Source: CAZSHG01 sp964459995
Lineage (GTDB): Bacteria > UBP14 > UBA6098
Assembly: GCA_964459995.1 (NCBI GenBank)
Contig: CAYWOR010000001.1
Location: 1-64,000, forward strand
Direction of reading: 5' to 3'
Length of the DNA stretch: 64,000 bases
Part shown: positions 1-9,270 of the stretch, piece by piece
How positions within the stretch are numbered: the stretch's first letter is position 1
How the letters are laid out: each line of letters begins with the position of its first letter
Program-made: the position numbers and the translations under genes
Notes under the pieces: generated by a model
What the model was told of the DNA's origin: nothing
Seen by the model: only the letters and a program-made list of their open reading frames with translations
Database searches by the model: none

Positions 1-981
<981 letters not shown>

Positions 982-1056
982 ATTTAATTTCAAAATTAGC
1001 ACGTTCACTTCAGTTCCCAAATCAAGAACTAAAAGACTCCTTATTAATATAAATTT

Positions 1057-1174
1057 TCCCGGTAGTCATAGAGAAGGGGCCACGCCCGTTCCCATTCCGA
1101 ACACGGAAGCTAAGCCCTTCATCGCCGATGGTACTGCGTGGGCAACTGCGTGGAAGAGTAGGTCGCTGCCGGGA
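1057..1174 (+). rRNA. rrf: 5S ribosomal RNA
   Basis: Complete 5S rRNA, about 118 nt. The terminal stem TCCCGGTAG (from 1057) pairs with CTGCCGGGA (ending 1174). The conserved internal segments CCATTCCGAACACGGAAG and GCCGATGGTACTGC are present. A run of T follows the closing stem at once, so the stem probably doubles as the transcription terminator of the rRNA operon. It lies about 75 nt after the 23S end. Confidence 0.95.
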
Positions 1175-1303
1175 TTTTTTTTGTTTCCTCATTTCTCTCT
1201 GTAAGTCACTTAATAAAGACAATTGAGGCCTGCAGTTATGAAAACGGTGATGTTGTCAGATTTAATACTAAGTAAAAAATAGAAACACTCAGGAGTTTTA
1301 GTA

Positions 1304-1594
1304 ATGCTACAAGAAAAAATTATTGAAAAGCTCCATAGCTTAGGAATTGAGGAATTGAAATCCGTCGTCTCGTTAAATGAGCTAAATGGCGATTACATAA
1401 ACTTAGATTGCAAATTGCCTAATGGAACCACGGCGAAAATACTTGACGACAATAAAAAATACCTCGCGATTCAAGTTGAGCGACCGGGAGATGACAAATG
1501 CTACGGAGTAGCCGCAGACGAAAATCAAATCGCAGTGTTCCTTTACGGTTGCGGCGGCAGTGACGCCGAGCTTATCATTTGGACCAAAATCTAA
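1304..1594 (+). CDS. hypothetical 96-aa protein between 5S and a 5S remnant
   Basis: A small acidic soluble protein with no signal peptide or membrane segment. A helical N-terminus (LQEKIIEKLHSLGIEELKS) is followed by alternating strand-like segments. The start ATG follows CAGGAGTTTTAGTA, a reasonable Shine-Dalgarno. I do not recognise a family. The gene is more AT-rich than most of the window and sits between an intact 5S gene and a truncated 5S copy, which suggests it arrived with a duplication or insertion at the end of the rRNA operon. Function unknown. Confidence 0.65.
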   Translation: MLQEKIIEKLHSLGIEELKSVVSLNELNGDYINLDCKLPNGTTAKILDDNKKYLAIQVERPGDDKCYGVAADENQIAVFLYGCGGSDAELIIWTKI

Positions 1595-1617
1595 CCGTTA
1601 GCCAACAAGAAGAAAAA

Positions 1618-1695
1618 TCCCACCCCATTCCGAACGCGGAAACTAAACCCTTCATCGCCGATGGCACTGCTTGGGAGAGTAGATTGTCGTCGGGA
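1618..1695 (+). pseudogene. truncated 5S rRNA copy (5S pseudogene)
   Basis: Starting TCCCACCCC, this segment repeats the 5S gene at 1057-1174: CCATTCCGAACgCGGAA, then CTAAaCCCTTCATCGCC, GATGGcACTGC, and a final CGGGA followed by a T run. About 30 nt of the 5' arm (equivalent to positions 1061-1095) and the 12-nt GTGGGCAACTGC part are missing, and several substitutions are present. It cannot form the full 5S fold, so it is a decayed duplicate, perhaps still acting as a terminator. Confidence 0.85.
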
Positions 1696-1752
1696 TTTTT
1701 TTATCCTTGATAATTCCGGTCTTCGAACTTATGCTACAATATATTTGAAGTA

Positions 1753-1802
1753 ATAACCATTTAAGACTTAACAGGGGGCATATACTGCCTGTTATTGGTT
1801 AT
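1753..1802 (+). repeat. nested inverted repeat upstream of membrane protein gene
   Basis: Outer arms ATAACCA (1753-1759) and TGGTTAT (1796-1802) enclose inner arms TAACAGG (1769-1775) and CCTGTTA (1788-1794) with a 12-nt loop. The right arm overlaps a TATAAT at 1800-1805. It could be an operator or a leader hairpin; nothing in the sequence decides between these. Confidence 0.5.
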
Positions 1803-1819
1803 AATTAACTAAAGCAACA

Positions 1820-2434
1820 ATGCAAAACAAGAATTACGCCGGCAATGTTTTTGGTGGACTACTCTTCTCACTCGTGGGAGCTGGCGTAATAGTGCTGTCC
1901 GTTGCCTTACCTGCCGAAGAGATTAACGGTCCCCGCTGGGTGTTGACTTTAGTAGGGTTGGCTTTTCTGCTGACAGGGCTTCTTATTTTCGGAGTCTGGA
2001 CATTAATTCTCCGGTTGCTGACCCCGCGGTTCCCTATTCTCGGCAGAATCGACTGGCAAAGCATGTTGGCTAGCTTAGTGGCAACCGGTATTGGGACATT
2101 GCTTCTGGGGATTGCGCGTTTTTCGCAAGATGATGCATCTTTTGCAAGCGGTCGCGGTGCGGTGTATGCGGCCGGTGGCGCGTTTCTTTTTGCAGGGGTA
2201 TCAATTTTTCTCGGGAATGTTTTGCATCTTCCACACAGCGGAACAATTTTTACAGTGCTTGGGATTCTAATATTATCTTGTTTTGCGGCCATTCCAGTTT
2301 GTTTAGCTATCTTCGATAACGGTTTTCCACATCCTGTGCTTTTCTTGTCCGCGGCTATTCCGATTTTTTTAGTTATTTTTGGGGTTCAAGCACTTGTGCG
2401 ATGGGCTTTACGTCGGTGGAAGCAGAAGCAATAA
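1820..2434 (+). CDS. six-helix integral membrane protein, unknown function
   Basis: Predicted 204 aa with about six hydrophobic segments (near residues 9-28, 40-66, 82-102, 112-134, 142-165, 172-195) and a basic C-terminus (RWALRRWKQKQ). Ordinary inner-membrane topology, no recognisable catalytic or binding motif. The ribosome binding site before the ATG is weak; an in-frame alternative is not obvious. It precedes bioY by about 110 nt, but a separate promoter-like sequence lies between them, so co-transcription is not assured. Confidence 0.7.
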   Translation: MQNKNYAGNVFGGLLFSLVGAGVIVLSVALPAEEINGPRWVLTLVGLAFLLTGLLIFGVWTLILRLLTPRFPILGRIDWQSMLASLVATGIGTLLLGIARFSQDDASFASGRGAVYAAGGAFLFAGVSIFLGNVLHLPHSGTIFTVLGILILSCFAAIPVCLAIFDNGFPHPVLFLSAAIPIFLVIFGVQALVRWALRRWKQKQ

Positions 2435-2461
2435 ACCCACTCTCGATCCGTAATTTTCCAT

Positions 2462-2489
2462 TTGACAGGCATTGATCTGCAATTAGATT
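2462..2489 (+). promoter_or_regulatory. possible promoter of bioY
   Basis: TTGACA at 2462-2467 is followed after 16 nt by TAGATT. The spacing is acceptable; the -10 match is weak. It lies about 55 nt ahead of the bioY start chosen here. Confidence 0.35.
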
Positions 2490-2542
2490 GATCTCACACC
2501 CGATACTGGGGTGAATTGAAAACTCAAACAGGAGAAAAGACT

Positions 2543-3118
2543 ATGACATACGCAGAAATTTTTCGCCCTGCAGTTGGACATAAGGCGCGCATTTTCGACA
2601 TCGCTTGCGTTGTGGGCGGAAGTGCTGTATTAGCGCTTTCGGCGCTTATTAGTGTTCGGCTTCCTTTCGGACCTGTGCCGGTTACCGCGCAGACATTGGC
2701 GGTTCTTCTTCTCGGTGCGGTATTGGGCAAGACTCGTGCTGTGGCGAGTGTTTTTTTATATCTCGCGCAGGGACTTGTCGGTCTTCCGGTTTTCGCTGGC
2801 GGGACGTTCGGTGCGGCTTATCTTCTCGGGCCGACAGGAGGGTATTTGATTGGTTTCGTCCCTGCGGCTTTTATCGCCGGTTATCTCGCGGAGCACGGTT
2901 GGGACAGGAAAGTAAGCACGGCTTTTCTGGCGATGCTCGCGGGCAATATCGCGATTTATGTTTGCGGAATTCCATGGCTTGCGAATTTCGTCGGTGCGGA
3001 TAAGGCAATTGCTTTGGGCTTTTTGCCCTTCATCCCCGGCGACCTCATCAAACTCGTGCTCGCCACGGCCGCTCTTCCAATGGGGTGGAAAGTTATTCAT
3101 GGCCTAAAAGGCGAGTAA
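2543..3118 (+). CDS. bioY: biotin transporter BioY (ECF S-component)
   Basis: BioY is the substrate-binding membrane subunit of biotin ECF transporters. The 191-aa protein has about six membrane helices and the family signature GLPVFAGGTFGAAYLLGPTGG near residues 77-97. The start is the ATG at 2543, preceded by AGGAG at proper distance; an upstream ATG at 2516 lacks a good ribosome binding site and would add nine polar residues. No EcfT or EcfA gene is in the window, so it either works alone or borrows a shared energising module encoded elsewhere. A terminator follows at 3144. Confidence 0.92.
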   Translation: MTYAEIFRPAVGHKARIFDIACVVGGSAVLALSALISVRLPFGPVPVTAQTLAVLLLGAVLGKTRAVASVFLYLAQGLVGLPVFAGGTFGAAYLLGPTGGYLIGFVPAAFIAGYLAEHGWDRKVSTAFLAMLAGNIAIYVCGIPWLANFVGADKAIALGFLPFIPGDLIKLVLATAALPMGWKVIHGLKGE

Positions 3119-3143
3119 TAAACCAAACACATAATTGATTATT

Positions 3144-3172
3144 GCCGAGACGAAAGTTTCGGCTTTTTTTTA
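3144..3172 (+). terminator. rho-independent terminator after bioY
   Basis: GCCGAGAC, tetraloop GAAA, GTTTCGGC, then eight T. Eight-pair stem with one G-T pair. Confidence 0.85.
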
Positions 3173-3175
3173 AGA

Positions 3176-3197
3176 AAATTTAGGACGCCCTAAATTT
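3176..3197. promoter_or_regulatory. palindromic operator-like site upstream of TonB receptor
   Basis: AAATTTAGG at 3176-3184 and CCTAAATTT at 3189-3197 form a perfect 9-bp inverted repeat around ACGC. A TTGACA-like -35 begins 5 nt later at 3202. The TTAGG...CCTAA arms resemble half-sites of DtxR-family metalloregulator operators; that assignment is inference and no regulator gene is nearby. A further GTTAAC pair (3237-3242, 3261-3266) lies just before the gene. Confidence 0.55.
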
Positions 3198-3283
3198 CAC
3201 CTTGACAAGGCGAAAAATATTCATAAGTTGAAAAAAGTTAACTCAACTTAACATTAAAACGTTAACCTAATGAAGGAGACAGA

Positions 3284-5692
3284 ATGAAAGGAAATGAACG
3301 AAGGATTTGGAAAGGGGTATTTTTTTTACTCCTCGTGTTAGGCCAGCCTAACTCTTTCGCCGCAACGATCAAAGGGGTTGTTTTGAATTCGGTATCGGAC
3401 GAAGGTCTGTCCGGCGCAAATGTCTTTGTGGAGGAAAAACGCGAGATAGGCTCGGCGGCAAATATCGATGGATATTACCAAATCAACAATCTCCCTGTCG
3501 GCAACTGGACCATATCTGCATCGGCAATGGGTTATGGGAAGGTCTCCCATGAAATTAACATTTCCGAAGAGGAAGGAGAATACTCGCTGGACTTTGCGCT
3601 TTACCCAAAAGTGTTGCGTGGAAATGAGGTTGTAGTAACCGCGACAAGAGAACCTCGTGTTGTGAAAGACCTACCGATACGAACTGAAATAATCACTCGT
3701 GAAGATATTTTACAAAAAGGAGCTTTCGATCTTTATCAGGCTCTGGAAGGACAACCGGGGATTAGAGTCGAAACACAGTGTTCCAACTGCAATTTCACTA
3801 TGGTTAGATCACAGGGGTTGGAAGGAGGCTATGCTGAAATACTTCTGGACGGACAACCGGTTTTTACCGGTCTTGCCGGTGTTTATGGCCTACAGCAGAT
3901 AATGGCTTCAAATATCGAAGAGATTGAAATTATCAAAGGCGCGGGTTCTTCCTTATATGGTGCTGGGGCATTAAGCGGAGTTCTGAATATCAAAACCAAA
4001 GAGCCGGATATTGTTCCACGCATGAATCTCGGCCTTTACGTTGGCGATCACGAACTTTATTCGATGAATTTCAACGGCACGATGAAGAAGGATAGGCTTT
4101 CTGTCGTATATGCCTTCCAATTCGATACTAAAGGCGAAATTGACCAAACCGGAAACATCGATTCAGGTTTCATTGAAAATGGAAACTATGAAGATGCCGG
4201 CTCTGACGGATTCACCGATAGGGTTTTTTCGGAAAACTATGGAGCTATTCTAAAACTGTTCGTTGATGAACCATTCGGCAAAGGAAGCAAGCTTCTTTTT
4301 AGCGGAAGTGCTCTCGGCGAGTTCCGCAAGGGGGGGTTTATAGAAAGCTTCGAGGACCCCTTCGATATAGACGCCGAGCATGTCAGAACTCAGAGGCAGT
4401 CATTTAGGACATCATACTTCCAGAACATAGGGGACAGAAACAGATTGGAAATAAATCTCTCATATGTTAATCATTATCGGAACGCGACCAACGGCGCCGC
4501 ATGGGAAAAGGCGGTCGAGGCCGGTGTTTTAGATGAGAATCTCGACATGACTCCGGCGGGATCGGAAAGCCTCCAGGCTCTTGGATTTATTGAATTTCAA
4601 AGTCGGTATTTCCCAAAACCATTTATTGCCGATGAAGACATATATTTGGCCGATTTCATGTATTCTCATCCCTTAATGACAAAGGGTGACGTTAAGGTCG
4701 GTGCTCAGTATCGCAGGAGTGAGATTGAACAAGATATCAATGGACAATCTGACGAGGACAAGAAATTCGCTGATGATATTGGTTTATTTCTGCAGTTCGA
4801 AATGATGCCTTTCACAGATGATCTCGAGATAATTCTGGGAGCAAGATTGGACAATCATTATTCCGAGGATGGTCTAACGTCTATAGAATACTCGAAAACC
4901 GCAGTAAATCCGAGGTTCGCCGCGAGGTATTCTTTGAACAGGAATGTAACTCTTCGCGGTTCATACGGAAGTGGTTTCCGAGTCCCCTATCTTTTTGCCG
5001 AGGATCTTCATCTTTGTGCTTCATCGCCGAGAATATACAAAGGCGACGATCTCGAACCGGAGAAGGCCTCGAGTTTCGCCCTTGGCGTTGATTTCGCGGT
5101 GAGTGCAAATGAGATGGGAGCAGGTATGTTCTATACTTTGATCGATAATAAAATCGAGTTTATCGAACCGGGTGGAGAACGCGAAGTCCCGGCGGGCTAT
5201 GATTTTCGGTGGACTAATGTCGGCGAAGCTAAATCGATTGGGGCAGAGGTATATCTGAGAGGCAATCCTCTAAAGTGGTTGTCTTATAATGCAAATGCGG
5301 TTTTTACTAAAGCTCGTTTCGACGAAAAACGTGATCCGGATTTGACAGAAAGCGATATAATACCGCGTTCGCCGGAAATAACAGCCTTTGGTGAAATCAT
5401 TTTCAGTTACAGTAAGATCAATATAAACACAAGCCTGAATTATACCGGCTCGATGTTTATCGATCATGTGCCAAATGGGAATGAAGAAGAATATATTCTC
5501 GAAAAAACAGAGCCCTTTGTTACAATTGATGCCGGAGTAGATTACAGAGTGAACCGCGCGGTCAAGATTGTTGTAAGGTTCCGAAATTTACTCGACTACA
5601 CTCAACCAACACGGGATATCACAGATCCTGCCTATATTTACGCACCGATTTATGGCCGTGAGATATCTGCTGGAGTGAACATAAGCCTTTAG
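3284..5692 (+). CDS. TonB-dependent outer membrane receptor
   Basis: An 802-aa outer membrane active transporter. In order: signal peptide (about 1-26, ending SFAA), a carboxypeptidase-regulatory-like beta-sandwich (about 27-110), plug domain (about 125-240) with EVVVTATRE as TonB box-like segment and the pattern CSNCNFTMVRSQGLEGG, then a C-terminal beta-barrel. The CxNCNF plug signature is typical of a receptor subfamily common in Bacteroidetes. The start ATG follows AAGGAG. The substrate cannot be told from sequence; the palindrome upstream hints at metal control. It is flanked by terminators on both sides, so it is monocistronic. Confidence 0.93.
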   Translation: MKGNERRIWKGVFFLLLVLGQPNSFAATIKGVVLNSVSDEGLSGANVFVEEKREIGSAANIDGYYQINNLPVGNWTISASAMGYGKVSHEINISEEEGEYSLDFALYPKVLRGNEVVVTATREPRVVKDLPIRTEIITREDILQKGAFDLYQALEGQPGIRVETQCSNCNFTMVRSQGLEGGYAEILLDGQPVFTGLAGVYGLQQIMASNIEEIEIIKGAGSSLYGAGALSGVLNIKTKEPDIVPRMNLGLYVGDHELYSMNFNGTMKKDRLSVVYAFQFDTKGEIDQTGNIDSGFIENGNYEDAGSDGFTDRVFSENYGAILKLFVDEPFGKGSKLLFSGSALGEFRKGGFIESFEDPFDIDAEHVRTQRQSFRTSYFQNIGDRNRLEINLSYVNHYRNATNGAAWEKAVEAGVLDENLDMTPAGSESLQALGFIEFQSRYFPKPFIADEDIYLADFMYSHPLMTKGDVKVGAQYRRSEIEQDINGQSDEDKKFADDIGLFLQFEMMPFTDDLEIILGARLDNHYSEDGLTSIEYSKTAVNPRFAARYSLNRNVTLRGSYGSGFRVPYLFAEDLHLCASSPRIYKGDDLEPEKASSFALGVDFAVSANEMGAGMFYTLIDNKIEFIEPGGEREVPAGYDFRWTNVGEAKSIGAEVYLRGNPLKWLSYNANAVFTKARFDEKRDPDLTESDIIPRSPEITAFGEIIFSYSKININTSLNYTGSMFIDHVPNGNEEEYILEKTEPFVTIDAGVDYRVNRAVKIVVRFRNLLDYTQPTRDITDPAYIYAPIYGREISAGVNISL

Positions 5693-5714
5693 GGAAAAAA
5701 ATAGGGAGGGAACG

Positions 5715-5743
5715 AGCGCTTCGATTTTGAAGCGCTTTTTTTT
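5715..5743 (+). terminator. rho-independent terminator after TonB receptor
   Basis: AGCGCTTC, loop GATTTT, GAAGCGCT, then a run of T. Perfect 8-bp stem. Confidence 0.9.
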
Positions 5744-5804
5744 GTCTTGAGTTTTTGTTTTAACGGGGTAATATTGTGGTTGACAAAAAATCGGGAGGTC
5801 TATA

Positions 5805-6272
5805 ATGCCGGGATTCGAGAATGTTACCTATTGCGGGCTTTATTGTAAGCTGTGCTCGATAAAATCGCGGACGCCTTCGCAAGCCAAAGCGCTTTTTGAA
5901 GATATGCAGAAGAACGGCTGGGAGAGCTATGGCGAGTTTGTCCTCGAAAACTTCAAACCCTTTTGGGAGGCCTTGGGGACACTTGCGCATTTCGACGAGA
6001 CATGTCCCGATTGCCGCGGGGGATGCGGCGACCCGGATTGCGCTATACGTAAGTGCGCGGTCGAAAGATCGATTGATATTTGTCCCTTCTGCGAGGAATA
6101 CCCCTGCTCTAAATTCGACGGGCTTGCTTCGGTTTATCCAAACCTTATTCCTGACGGCGAGCGGATGAAAGAAGTAGGCGTCGAACAATGGATCGCCGAG
6201 CAGGAGCAACGATGCAAAGCTGGGTTCTGTTACTGTGATATAAGTTATCCTCGAAAGAACGAGAGTGAGTAG
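5805..6272 (+). CDS. DUF3795 cysteine-rich protein
   Basis: A 155-aa soluble protein with the DUF3795 pattern: YCGLYCKLC near residues 10-18, CPDCRGGCGDPDCAIRKC in the middle (about 67-84) and CPFCEEYPC (about 93-101). The many paired cysteines suggest a metal or Fe-S site; the family's biochemical role is unknown to me. The start ATG follows GGGAGG. It is followed after 42 nt by the small L7/L12-like gene in the same direction. Confidence 0.85.
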   Translation: MPGFENVTYCGLYCKLCSIKSRTPSQAKALFEDMQKNGWESYGEFVLENFKPFWEALGTLAHFDETCPDCRGGCGDPDCAIRKCAVERSIDICPFCEEYPCSKFDGLASVYPNLIPDGERMKEVGVEQWIAEQEQRCKAGFCYCDISYPRKNESE

Positions 6273-6314
6273 GCGAAATTGTCCAAATTGGCATGATACG
6301 GTATCGGAGGCGAG

Positions 6315-6557
6315 ATGTATGAAGAGGGGGAAATCCTCAAGCTTCGGCAGAGAGTGAGCAAACTCGAAAAAAATGTCGAGTTCCTTTTTAGGAAATTAAA
6401 CCTGCGATATGAACCCGATGCCGATGAAATTCCGGTTGAAGTTCACGAATTGTTACTTCAGGGCAAGAAAATCGACGCAATCAAAGCCTACCGCGAGGCC
6501 ACCGGAGCATCGCTTAAGTCTGCTAAAGAGTTTGTCGAATCTTTGGGATATAAATAG
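6315..6557 (+). CDS. ribosomal L7/L12 C-terminal-like small protein
   Basis: An 80-aa protein. Residues 1-35 look like a short coiled coil (LRQRVSKLEKNVEFLFRKLNL). Residues 45-80 match the L7/L12 C-terminal fold pattern (LLLQGKKIDAIKAYREATGASLKSAKEFVESL written in pieces: KKIDAIKAYREATG and SLKSAKEFVESLG). Stand-alone proteins of this type are widespread and are not the ribosomal stalk protein itself, which is larger and has an N-terminal dimerisation domain. Start ATG follows GGAGGCGAG. Confidence 0.75.
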   Translation: MYEEGEILKLRQRVSKLEKNVEFLFRKLNLRYEPDADEIPVEVHELLLQGKKIDAIKAYREATGASLKSAKEFVESLGYK

Positions 6558-6587
6558 CTCGAAAACCTTGGTGAGATTGGATTCTAA

Positions 6588-7823
6588 GTGCAAAAAGTCC
6601 TTATAATTTCCTATGATGTCAACCCTAATTGGGGATCGGAAGCTGGCAAAGCCCATACTTGGATAATGGCGATGGCCGAGCATTTCGATATAGAGGTTTT
6701 TGTCCATTCCAAACATCGTGAAGACATAGAAGCTTACCCATATCCGGACAATATTCGGTTTCATTTTTCTTCGGCAAATGAAAAAATTGAGCAGTCGCTC
6801 GCCGAGAAACGCCGATTCGATAAGGTTAATAATCTTTTTATAGAAGCTATCGAGAAGGGATTTATCGAAACTGTTAGGTCAAAAAAGCATAAGTTTGTCC
6901 TTTTTCTTTCCCCTTCAGGAATCCACTCATTTAACACCCTTTACAAAAAATGTGAGTTTTCTTACGCTGTCGGGCCACTTGGCGGAGGAATTCGGACACC
7001 GGGTGGTTTCGGAAGACTCTTTTCGACGAAAGAAAGGGTGGCCGATTTTTTAAGAAACAGGTTTTATTCAAATCTGAAATCCAATCCTGAATACATAGGG
7101 TATCTCGAAAATGCCTCTCGAATTATCATCGGCTCGGAGTATCTATATGAATACCTGCCTTCGACTGCCCAAAAGAATGCGGTGGTATATTTCGATACGC
7201 TCGTGGACATAAAAGAGTTTCCACTCGAGGAACAACCGGAGTCCGGTGTGAAAGATGACGGACAGATAAGGCTTCTTTATACAGGCAGATTGTGCCCGCA
7301 AAAGGGCATTAGAATGCTTGTCGAAGCAATGAATAACATCAGAATACAATACCCTCATATTGCCAACAAGCTTTGTTTGAATGTTTTCGGTGACGGCACC
7401 GAAAGAACTCGAATGCAGGCATTAGTCTCGAAATACAAGCTTAGAAAGGATGTTTTCATTCATGGTGCTGTTCCCAGAGCGCAAATTCTTCAGGAGCTAA
7501 AAAATGCAGATATTTATTGTCTTCCTACAGTTCGAGAGCCGGGAGGACAATCTATCCTCGAAGCCATGGCCGCCGGCCTACCGGTAATAACCTCCGATTA
7601 TGGCGGCCCAAAGTTTAGCGTAACCGACGATTGCGGGATTAAAATCCCAGTTGACAATTATAAAAACTATATTCAAAATCTCACCAACGCAATTGTCAAG
7701 CTTGCCGAGGACGAGCCTCTTCGCAGAAAAATGGGTGCGGCCGCGCGAAAAAGGGTGAGTGAAGAGTATTCACTCGAAGCTCTTGTTAAAAAGATTCCGG
7801 AGATTTTTGGAAATCTCATTTGA
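6588..7823 (+). CDS. glycosyltransferase, GT4-like family 1
   Basis: A 411-aa GT-B-fold glycosyltransferase. The N-terminal half begins VLIISYDVNPNWGSEAGK, resembling proteins in which GSE binds the acceptor. The C-terminal half carries LLYTGRLCPQKGIRMLVEAM (about 225-245), VFGDGTE, and the nucleotide-sugar EX7E region PGGQSILEAMAAGLPVI (about 320-336). Cytosolic or membrane-associated; likely acts in polysaccharide or glycolipid assembly, donor unknown. The start is a GTG at 6588 with no strong Shine-Dalgarno, 31 nt after the preceding gene. Confidence 0.85.
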   Translation: MQKVLIISYDVNPNWGSEAGKAHTWIMAMAEHFDIEVFVHSKHREDIEAYPYPDNIRFHFSSANEKIEQSLAEKRRFDKVNNLFIEAIEKGFIETVRSKKHKFVLFLSPSGIHSFNTLYKKCEFSYAVGPLGGGIRTPGGFGRLFSTKERVADFLRNRFYSNLKSNPEYIGYLENASRIIIGSEYLYEYLPSTAQKNAVVYFDTLVDIKEFPLEEQPESGVKDDGQIRLLYTGRLCPQKGIRMLVEAMNNIRIQYPHIANKLCLNVFGDGTERTRMQALVSKYKLRKDVFIHGAVPRAQILQELKNADIYCLPTVREPGGQSILEAMAAGLPVITSDYGGPKFSVTDDCGIKIPVDNYKNYIQNLTNAIVKLAEDEPLRRKMGAAARKRVSEEYSLEALVKKIPEIFGNLI

Positions 7824-7910
7824 GAACACCCCATCAATTCACTGCCTGTCGCACAGATCAAAGAATGAAAGCATTATATAAGGAAGACTCAAATCGACTA
7901 CGAAAGGAAT

Positions 7911-7970
7911 AAGGCCGTTATTCGGGCTCGGACTCTGATAGAGGAGAAAACGGGGTTCGACTCCAGTTTC
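7911..7970 (+). other. intergenic stretch with a tRNA-like T-loop (not a functional tRNA)
   Basis: The 223-nt gap between 7823 and 8047 contains GGACTCTGAT followed 18 nt later by GGGGTTCGACTCC, reminiscent of an anticodon arm and T arm. The arms do not pair properly and no acceptor stem is visible. Possibly a decayed tRNA; otherwise chance. Confidence 0.2.
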
Positions 7971-8046
7971 ATATTGCGTATTGCTTTCTTTTTTTACTAT
8001 CATTTAACATCATTGGTTCTGTCAATTACTCTTTAAGGGAGAAAAA

Positions 8047-9132
8047 ATGAGAAAATTTCTATCTCTGTCGATTTTAATGCTCGTTCTTTCCGCTATGGCG
8101 CAGGGGCTTATTATCGACCACACTTGCACCGATTTGTCCCTAATCCCCACAGCATGGATAGACTCGGTTAAGGAAAATGTCGATATGCACTATGCGCACA
8201 CCTCGCATGGAGGTCAACTTACGTCCGGACTCGACACTATTATGTCCACAAATGGTTTCTACGCCTATGAGGCCGGTTGGTGCTCTCTTCCTACGGCGCC
8301 GGGGGTTTTCTGTATCTTCGACGGTCAGGATATATATGACGACTACATCTCACCGGATTTATACTGGGAAACCGCCGAGGGGATGAACTACACCCGCGAT
8401 GTGCTCGACGGCAATCCCTCGATTCGTTACACGATGTGGGCATGGTGCGGACAGCCTGCATATTACGATGCAGGCCAGATGAACGCCTATTGCGAAAGTC
8501 TCGCGGTTATCGACGCCGAATATCCCGGTGTGACGGTAATCTACATGACCGGCCATGCGCAATATGACGGTTGGGACGGCTGGAACCGTTATCACAATAA
8601 CAACATCATCCGCGATTATTGCGCGGCGCATAGCAAACCACTTTTCGATTTCGGTGATATCGACGCATGGTGGTTCAATCCCTCGACCACCGCCTGGGAA
8701 TTCCACAGCTACAGCTATTCGGGGGACATTATCCCGCTCGAACATCCGCATTATGGAATCGAGGAGATCGCGCATACCTCTTGGGAAAACTGCTGGCACA
8801 AAGGCGCGGCATTCTGGTGGATGATGGCGCGACTCGAAGGTTGGGGCGGCCCCGTGGGAATCGATGAAGATGGTGCTTTGCCGAATAACCTCGCGATTTC
8901 GGTCTCGCCAAATCCTTTCAACGCTTCGTGCAGAATTGAGATCGATGGCATCTCAACTGAGAAGATAGAAATATACGATGTTTCCGGCCGGAAGATCGAC
9001 GAAATCGCTCTGCTTGACGGTTTTCGCTCTGCTGTGTGGCGTCCTTCGGTAAATGTGCCGGCTGGGATTTATCTCGTATGTGCGAGCGGAGGCTCCAAAA
9101 GCGCGTCTGCGCGCCTCGTTTTCGTGAAATAG
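8047..9132 (+). CDS. secreted protein of unknown function with type IX-like sorting domain
   Basis: A 361-aa protein. Signal peptide about 1-19 (ends AMAQ). The main domain (20-280) begins LIIDHTCTDLSLIP and holds HYAHTSHGG and a YMTGHAQ segment rich in His, Asp and aromatic residues, which suggests an extracellular enzyme or binding domain; similar HYAHTSHG proteins occur in environmental bacteria without a known function. The C-terminus (about 285-361) starts SPNPFNAS, continues KIEIYDVSGRKI and GIYLVCASGG, and ends LVFVK: a type IX-like secretion/sorting domain. Start ATG follows AAGGGAG. Confidence 0.8.
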   Translation: MRKFLSLSILMLVLSAMAQGLIIDHTCTDLSLIPTAWIDSVKENVDMHYAHTSHGGQLTSGLDTIMSTNGFYAYEAGWCSLPTAPGVFCIFDGQDIYDDYISPDLYWETAEGMNYTRDVLDGNPSIRYTMWAWCGQPAYYDAGQMNAYCESLAVIDAEYPGVTVIYMTGHAQYDGWDGWNRYHNNNIIRDYCAAHSKPLFDFGDIDAWWFNPSTTAWEFHSYSYSGDIIPLEHPHYGIEEIAHTSWENCWHKGAAFWWMMARLEGWGGPVGIDEDGALPNNLAISVSPNPFNASCRIEIDGISTEKIEIYDVSGRKIDEIALLDGFRSAVWRPSVNVPAGIYLVCASGGSKSASARLVFVK

Positions 9133-9270
9133 CCCCTGCGAGCCTTACCGATATTCTCTACGAGCGCGGAGAGCTTTTATTTGCGCGATTCCAAATTCCG
9201 AAATATGATTTGGAATATGTCGCAAGTTTATGTAAATTAATAAAGTATTGTGAAGCTCGAAGGGACGACG

